Shown here in pieces: positions 58,485 through 64,000 of a DNA stretch of 64,000 bases. The stretch comes from Jaltomata sinuosa. Its lineage: Eukaryota > Streptophyta > Magnoliopsida > Solanales > Solanaceae. How positions within the stretch are numbered: the stretch's first letter is position 1; each line of letters starts with the position of its first letter. The stretch covers positions 186,001-250,000 of the forward strand of contig QJPP01000805.1 in the NCBI GenBank assembly GCA_003996215.1, written 5' to 3'. A program made the position numbers and the translations under genes. The notes under the pieces are model-generated. The model made no database searches. It worked only from the letters and a program-made list of their open reading frames with translations, and was not told the origin of the DNA.

Positions 58485-58740
58485 GGGCGGTATGCGGTGC
58501 GACGTGCGGTTCGCACATTGCGATGTGTGCATCGCACACTGACTCCATTTGAACCAGTGACTTCAGCTAGAGTTGGGAGCTCCATACAAAGAGGGTGCGG
58601 TTCGCACCTCAGGATATACGCATCGCACAACAATCGCACCTCGTGATAGACTCTTCAGTGACTTTATGATCTTGTGCGGAGGAGGTGCGGTTCGCACCTC
58701 GTCCTGTGCGTGTCGCATGGCCACCGCATCTCCAGTCAGA
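58485..58740 (-). repeat. GC cassette of Z LTR (GTGCGGTTCGCAC type)
   Basis: GGTGCGGTTCGCACCTC occurs twice and GCGACGTGCGGTTCGCAC once, with CGCATCGCACA words between. GTGCGGTTCGCAC is near-palindromic. Confidence 0.85.
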
Positions 58741-58936
58741 ATCTTCAGCTTTTCCGAACACTTCACACTTCACTCCATTTGAGCTCTTTTTGGGTCCATT
58801 TCCTTGTTTATCATCATCTATCAAAATTACCTGCATAGACATCAATAAAGGCCATAAGAACCTCTAAATCTATTCAAAACATAGCAATAATTCATGGATA
58901 TAGGCTCAATAAGTTGGTAGATTACCGACTTATCAA

Positions 58937-58973
58937 ACTCCCAAACTTGAACTATTGCTTGTCCTCAAGCAAG
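58937..58973 (-). promoter_or_regulatory. Purine tract and stem-loop before 3' LTR of Z
   Basis: On the minus strand TTGCTTG-AGGA-CAAGCAA (58956-58973, seven perfect pairs) is followed by TAGTTCAAGTTTGGGAGTT and the LTR. Confidence 0.75.
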
Positions 58974-59869
58974 ATACTTACAAGATAAGGAATGAATTAT
59001 GCTCTAGGCTCAATTAAGGCATAAAAGACTACTCTACACTAAAAATTAAGAAAAAGAATAAACAAAAGACTCAAACAACTATGCTTATCTCATTTTGGAC
59101 CACCACAAACTCAAGGAAATTGGTCATTTAAAAACCTTTTTCAAAAGGACATCATTTCTCATTCAAAATCAAGGGAATTTTTGTCATTCAAAACAAGACA
59201 TTTAAGTTTCTCAAGTCATTGGCATGGACCGTCAAGGTTTGCCTCAAGATTTGCCACACAACTTGTCTCATTCATTCCCCTCAATTGAAATAGAGACTCT
59301 ATGTTTCTATTTGAGTGCATGATGCCACTCATCACAAGAGAGAATCCCACTCACAATCATCCAATTCACAAAACACGGGATTATAGGAGAACCAAGAAAA
59401 CTCTCACTCTCTCAAGGAAGTTCAAGTACATACGCGTCGAACCATAGACTTGCCCTTCATGTATATTACCACTAATGTAGGGTAGCCAAGCTCGGAATCA
59501 CCAAGGACTTGCGGGTTACGATGTTGGCTAGGGTAAAGGTGATGATATCATTTGGATCAAGTTACTACACCTCCCTAATGCTCTTTGTTATCATTTCAAA
59601 CACCGCTTCACATTTTCAATTTCAACTTCACCTTATTCCTCCCTCACACAACCCAAGATTTCTCCTTTTAACTCATGATCATTCAAACTTCTTATACCAC
59701 CTTCACTTGGTAGCACCTATTTTTGCTTTTCAATTTGCTCATTGGATTGATATTTTGGAGCAATTTTTCAATTCAAAATTAAGGTGCTACCTTGTGTTTT
59801 ATCGCAATTTTTACTTTCGTTTATTTGAAAAAGCAACTTGGTTTTTGAAATGGTTTTGACTTGAATTAA
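58974..59869 (-). other. 3' non-coding interior of the minus-strand Z element
   Basis: AT-rich sequence upstream (minus sense) of the Z purine tract, comparable in position to 25.2-27.2 kb in N. A 116-codon plus-strand ORF (59509-59859) has no recognised domain and crosses the inferred Z/O boundary region. No env- or pol-like sequence seen. Confidence 0.45.
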
Positions 59870-62800
59870 ACTTGAAAACTTGTAAAAAATTCTCAAACTT
59901 AATTAAAACAGAGCCGCCACTTAATTTTTAGGAAAAATCAAGAAAACCATTGAGAAAATATTCAAAAGATTTAAAACAAATAAAAACCTTTTGATTTTAA
60001 GAAATCCGGGTAAGAAGTTCATATTAACATTTCGAGAAGGGTTTTAAGGCACTCGAAATGTCCGCTAACTTGCGGTTATCTGACTATTTTTCTAACTTAT
60101 TTATTTGACTAACTTTAAAAATCATGAAATATTTGATAAAGAGTTATTTTCAAGACATGATTGTTTATAGAAAAAGAGATTGACAAATTGAGCAAATTTT
60201 GCAAGTAAAACTTAATAGCAATTTACAAATATTCGAAATTATTTTAAACACATGGAAATCTTGCAAATAAAATACATAGTACTCCAATGGGAAATTAAAC
60301 TAAGTTAATAAAAAAGGTTAGTGTTTACAAAGTTTGAATTATACAAATAATCCTAGACTAAGAGAAAGAAAGAAGTTGGGTATAGGCACTTAGGCCCAAA
60401 CCCCTACAAATGACCATATTGGACTATAAATTTCTCGGGTTAAGCCTGTATAAATTTAACTCCGGTCCTTTGGCCGTCCTTGTATTTTAGCTTCCATTAT
60501 GTATAGCACTTAGGCCACACGTATTTTTTCTTCGATCAAGTTTTAACCCCTTTTGGGTCTCAGCAACAAGTCGACTCGATAAACATTCTTATAACTCAAG
60601 GAAATTATTTGCAATCTGGCACATATATATCATGGGATTTAAACAAAGAAAGCTACTGAAAACTTAAAGAAATTCCAAAAACTTTCAAGGAGAGAAAAGA
60701 AAAAAGAAACACTTAGAGGTGTTGCATGTATTTATACAGGGGTGCTAATGACCAAACAACAAAATGATTTCTTTTTGTTTAAAATGCAACAAACAACTGA
60801 CGTGATTGCATCAATTATCTAGTCTTATTAACTTTAAAATGCGAAGATTTTAGAATCCCTCAAGGTCATAGGAAGAAGTCACTAAAGATCAGGCAGTTTT
60901 TGATATCAAATTTAGACAAAACAAATTTTCTCTTCCCAACATTTATACACAAGAAGATGCACAGGCGACATACTTGCAAACTTTACACAAGCTTGATGCA
61001 TATTTAAATATATGAATGATCTTGACTCGACCTATTTTTATTAATCTAAAAAGACAAACTGAACCCCCAACCCACACTCTACTAGAAACAATCAATTACA
61101 TAAGCATTTAGCATGGAGAGATTCAGGCAAGAACACTGTTACAGAAAGAAAGCAGAATTTCAATTATATGACACACTAGGTTGTCTTTCTTGATACCGAA
61201 CCAAGAGGATCTTCGAAATCTAATTCAACACCCATTCAGACCCACAGCTAAACAACTAAAGTCAGAGAAAGGGGGAGATTTGAAGAGTGGCATTTGCATA
61301 TTCTTGGAAACACTACTGTACGTGTAAGGATGTTTAGAATTTTTAAAAAAACAAAAGAGACTTAAGCTAGAGGAAGCAAAATCATGGATTAGAAAGTGTA
61401 AAGAGCTTAGCATGTTGGTAGCTAGATAATGAATCTTGTTTCGACATATTTGAACTAGATATGCTCACATCAAACACGTAAGAAAGTAATCGACTTCAGC
61501 GTTTTAAATCCAAATTACAATAACTTTGAGACTCATAAATATACATGATTGAAGTTTAAACGTGCCTCATGAAAATAGTAGAGAGTGAACATTCAGGTCT
61601 AAGTTTTTATTTTTTTATTATTAAGGACACAGGTCATAACAAGGATGCCCGGAGAGATTATCTCATTCATCCAAACTGTCACTTAGAATGATAGAAGCAG
61701 ATTCATGATGAAACATGGAGTTAAGAAAGGCACAGACATGAATTTCATATGGAGACGCCAAATTTCTAAGAAAAGAAATACATGACACAGTAAAGCTACT
61801 GAATTATTTCTCGATCAAGGAAGACTAAAGAGTGATCTCCAAAGACCTTTCTTCCTCAATGAGTTCTACTTGGTATTGTGAACCAAGGAACTCCTAAGGG
61901 GTTGCCTTTGTTCCAATCACACCCAAGACAGAATATCAAGCACACCCAAAGCAGAATAACTATAGAAACAACACCAAAGCATTCATATGAACATTTACAA
62001 GACAATAAAATAGAGCGACAAGTTCAAAAGCCTTTCAGCTAGACCATGACGACTACATTCCAGAAAGAACAAGCTTCAAAAACTCATGAAATCACACATA
62101 TGCCTTCAAACAAGTCCATTCAAAAACCAACCTAATTTCACCATAATAATAAAGAGTAACAGAGACGAGGGGAAGAGAGAATATAAAATGAAAGGTTACC
62201 TATTTTCAGGCAGCGAACAAAACACGAGCTTCGTCAAAAGCTTCTACCACCACCGGAAACTCAATCTTCACTCGAAACGGAATAGACTTTCATATGAAAT
62301 CTCTAATACTCCTTTTGGTTACGTGAGATTAGAGAAAAGCTTCTCCATAATCCTCAAATTTTTCCCAAAAAAAGAGCTACCTCACATAATGAAAGGGGAG
62401 GGTTTATATAGGGAAATTCTGGCGGAATGGGGGGGAAAACAAAGAGGTTTTTCTGGGAATTTGCTTGGGGGAAATTTGAAATCCCTAATGGGATAAGCTT
62501 TTACAGCAAAGGAATTGTACGAAGTTGTACACATTTCCTCTGAATTCACGGAGAAATTGCCACATAGGGCTGTTTCTAGCACCTTCGAGGTTGCCAGCTC
62601 GTAATCTTGATGGAGAACAGACGGGGTTTTGATAGATTTTGGGGTCGTTTGCCGTTGTTATTGCTCGTTTAGGCGAAATCTTAGATGGCGCTAGGGCTTT
62701 GTTTGCTCTCTGCTAATGACAAAGAAGAAGAAGAAGTACAGGTGGGTTTTGATGTTTGTACGAGGCGCGCTGGAAAAGGACTGCGTCCTTTCTTGAAAAT

Positions 62801-63593
62801 TGGGGGTCGCGTAGAGTGTACGAGGAGAGAAAATATAGCGGTGATATATTGTGAGTGTGTGTATATATGGGTGTAAGTATAGTGTAGATATATATGTGAG
62901 TGCGAGTATATCTGTTGAACAAAGGGAATTAGACTCGGGTTTGGAGAGAATTGGGCCGAATATAGGCGTTTTAGGTAGTGGGCTGGAGAATGGTTGATGT
63001 TGGGCTAGGTGAAATGATTTTGGGCCAAGCGGGTGACTGGAATTGAGAGAAATAAAAGGATTATGGATTTGGCCACATTTATTTGCAAATGTGGCCAATT
63101 TGATTTAAGAACTAGCCAAATTTGATTTTAAAACACAGCCATAGTTAGTGAAATTTAGGTCGAGATTGGAATGAAATGAATTGAATCCTTAATTAACAAA
63201 ACAAACTTCTATATTTAACAATTAAGAATAAGTATATTCAACAAACACATAATTACGTTATTAAAATATAATTGACTCATTTAAAATCGAAGAAATACTC
63301 ATATAATTATTTTTCGATTTTAAATTGATTTTTGAGGAAAATGGAGCACATTTTGAACTTTAAACAAGGTTTTTTTATTTAAAATAATTTCAAAACATTT
63401 CTTTAAGTAAAATTTATATACCCCTATATAATCAAATATAGAGTATACATATTTTATCTAAAACTACTAAATTAGCCTCCAATTAATTTTGAAAACTTTA
63501 ATATCTTATAAAAACAATTATTTCAAAATTGTTTAAAATAGTAGAAGCTCGAAATTAATTATGAACGTGGAGGGTAAAAAATGGGTGTCGACA
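59870..63593 (-). repeat. 3' LTR O of a Tat/Ogre-like minus-strand element (left boundary uncertain)
   Basis: The right end is GGGTGTCGACA, i.e. TGTCGACACCC on the minus strand, abutting a G-rich purine tract. The left end is not resolved; AGTGGCGGCTCTG (minus, about 59910-59922) is near it. TATA-like boxes on the minus strand are CCTATATAAACC (62401-62412), CTATATTTTC (about 62829) and CTGTATAAATAC (about 60732). The assignment to the Tat/Ogre lineage is tentative, from LTR length and the TGTCGACACCC end. ORFs within it show no domains. Confidence 0.55.
62953..63027 (-). promoter_or_regulatory. Cluster of four TGGGCY (site II-like) motifs in LTR O
   Basis: TGGGCC at 62953 and 63022, TGGGCT at 62980 and 63002, all in one orientation. 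This is the core of plant site II elements bound by TCP factors. It lies upstream (minus sense) of the TATA-like boxes. Confidence 0.55.
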
Positions 63594-63608
63594 ACTGCCC
63601 CTCCGTTT
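63594..63608 (-). other. Polypurine tract of O
   Basis: The minus strand reads AAACGGAGGGGCAGT immediately before the LTR start TGTCGACACCC. Confidence 0.75.
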
Positions 63609-64000
63609 GGGTAGGGTGGATGCAAGGAACCCTGAGCAAAGGGAATTGACGTTATCAATTTTGTCCGACCACAAACTCATTTCTAGGAGGCGATTGGTTT
63701 TAGCATGAATTTCAGGAATTATGGCCGAACTCTAGTATCGAGTTTCCTACATATCTCAGGTTACATGAGAATTCAGGCCACCTGTAGTTCAAGATGCTTG
63801 ATTTACGCATGACTTTTAAAGAATTCCAAACTATTCTGGTTTTAGAGTACGGAGAGACCGGAAAGCTGGGGAGAAAAAGGATTGAGGAGAGTTTGAAATG
63901 CAGCCGAGTTTTCAACACAGAACCCGCCTACATATCCCAAGACTTTAGGAATTAGACTGCTTGTTGTTTGACTCAATCGATGAAAAAGGTAGTCTTTATG
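63609..64000 (-). other. Interior of element O next to its 3' LTR
   Basis: Runs off the window. CCTACATATCYCA-like blocks at about 63746 and 63927 (181 bp apart) suggest a diverged tandem repeat; on the minus strand they encode RYVG in one frame. A 68-codon minus ORF (63712-63918) covers one of them and has no known domain. Confidence 0.45.

Larger units (their letters stand above)
57487..58936 (-). repeat. 3' LTR of a minus-strand Z element (1450 bp)
   Basis: On the minus strand it starts TGATAAGTCGGTAATC (58936) and ends TTGTTTTGTTGCA (57487). It is collinear with the plus-strand Z fragment at 15087-16286. A GC cassette lies at 58485-58740 and a TATA box at 58433-58442. Confidence 0.85.

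Noticed and set aside
62701..63098. 135-codon minus ORF near 62.9 kb as a host gene
   Set aside because: It runs through a TG/TA-rich low-complexity stretch and the LTR promoter region of O, with no domain or homologous feel.
59870..63593. Endogenous pararetrovirus or host gene in the O region
   Set aside because: No RT, movement or coat protein motif; the purine tract next to TGTCGACACCC fits an LTR better.

Overview
This window is repeat-dominated plant nuclear DNA, most likely pericentromeric or otherwise heterochromatic sequence of an asterid, and probably of the nightshade family (Solanaceae). That placement rests on my recognition of the LTR styles (ends such as TGTCACGACC, TGTAACACCC, TGTAATGACCC; Met-tRNA primer sites) and not on a database search. 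I found no intact host gene, tRNA, rRNA or organellar segment. Nearly everything is nested Ty3/gypsy-type LTR retrotransposon DNA plus one AT-rich satellite array. All coding traces are dead gag-pol remnants.

Layout, left to right. 1-8834 is element A (plus strand), with two ~3.4-kb LTRs, a Met primer site and a 2.6-kb interior without genes (a LARD-like non-autonomous element). 8835-12770 is old sequence holding a decayed chromovirus-type integrase (9532-10775, minus) and a 41-bp tandem repeat. 12771-15086 is a minus-strand LTR (Y), cut by a plus-strand LTR of family Z (15087-16286). Z ends at a minus-strand composite M (16287-33059), which has ~3.8-kb LTRs, a Met primer site and a short non-coding interior. 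Inside M sits N (21264-28773, plus), an Athila-type element with an Asp-tRNA primer site, broken gag and protease, and no reverse transcriptase or integrase. 33060-34916 is the 3' part of another LTR (W). 34917-39386 is a satellite array of 17 units in two size classes. 39387-40174 is an Athila-like LTR tail (P). 40175-41184 and 48361-48556 are the halves of an older LTR (V) split by T (41185-48355, minus), a complete non-coding element with a perfect 5-bp target-site duplication. 48557-49946 is LTR fragment X, truncated by U (49947-57486, plus), the only element with most of gag-pol, heavily mutated. U is truncated by the 3' LTR and interior of a minus-strand Z element (57487 to about 59.86 kb). 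That in turn is followed by a minus-strand Tat/Ogre-like 3' LTR (O, about 59.87-63.593 kb) and its interior to the window end.

How the parts relate. U is the best candidate autonomous relative of the gene-less M and Y elements, because their LTRs share blocks along most of their length. Two patterns recur across unrelated families. (1) A short stem-loop, usually with an AGGA or GGGA loop and stems whose two arms change together, lies 18-21 bp before the 3' LTR in A, M, N, T and Z. (2) A GC-rich, palindrome-rich repeat cassette sits immediately upstream of the TATA-like box in the LTRs of A, Y, M, N, T, U and Z, but its motif differs between families and even between the two LTRs of M. These patterns, plus the two-length satellite, are what I consider most worth checking.
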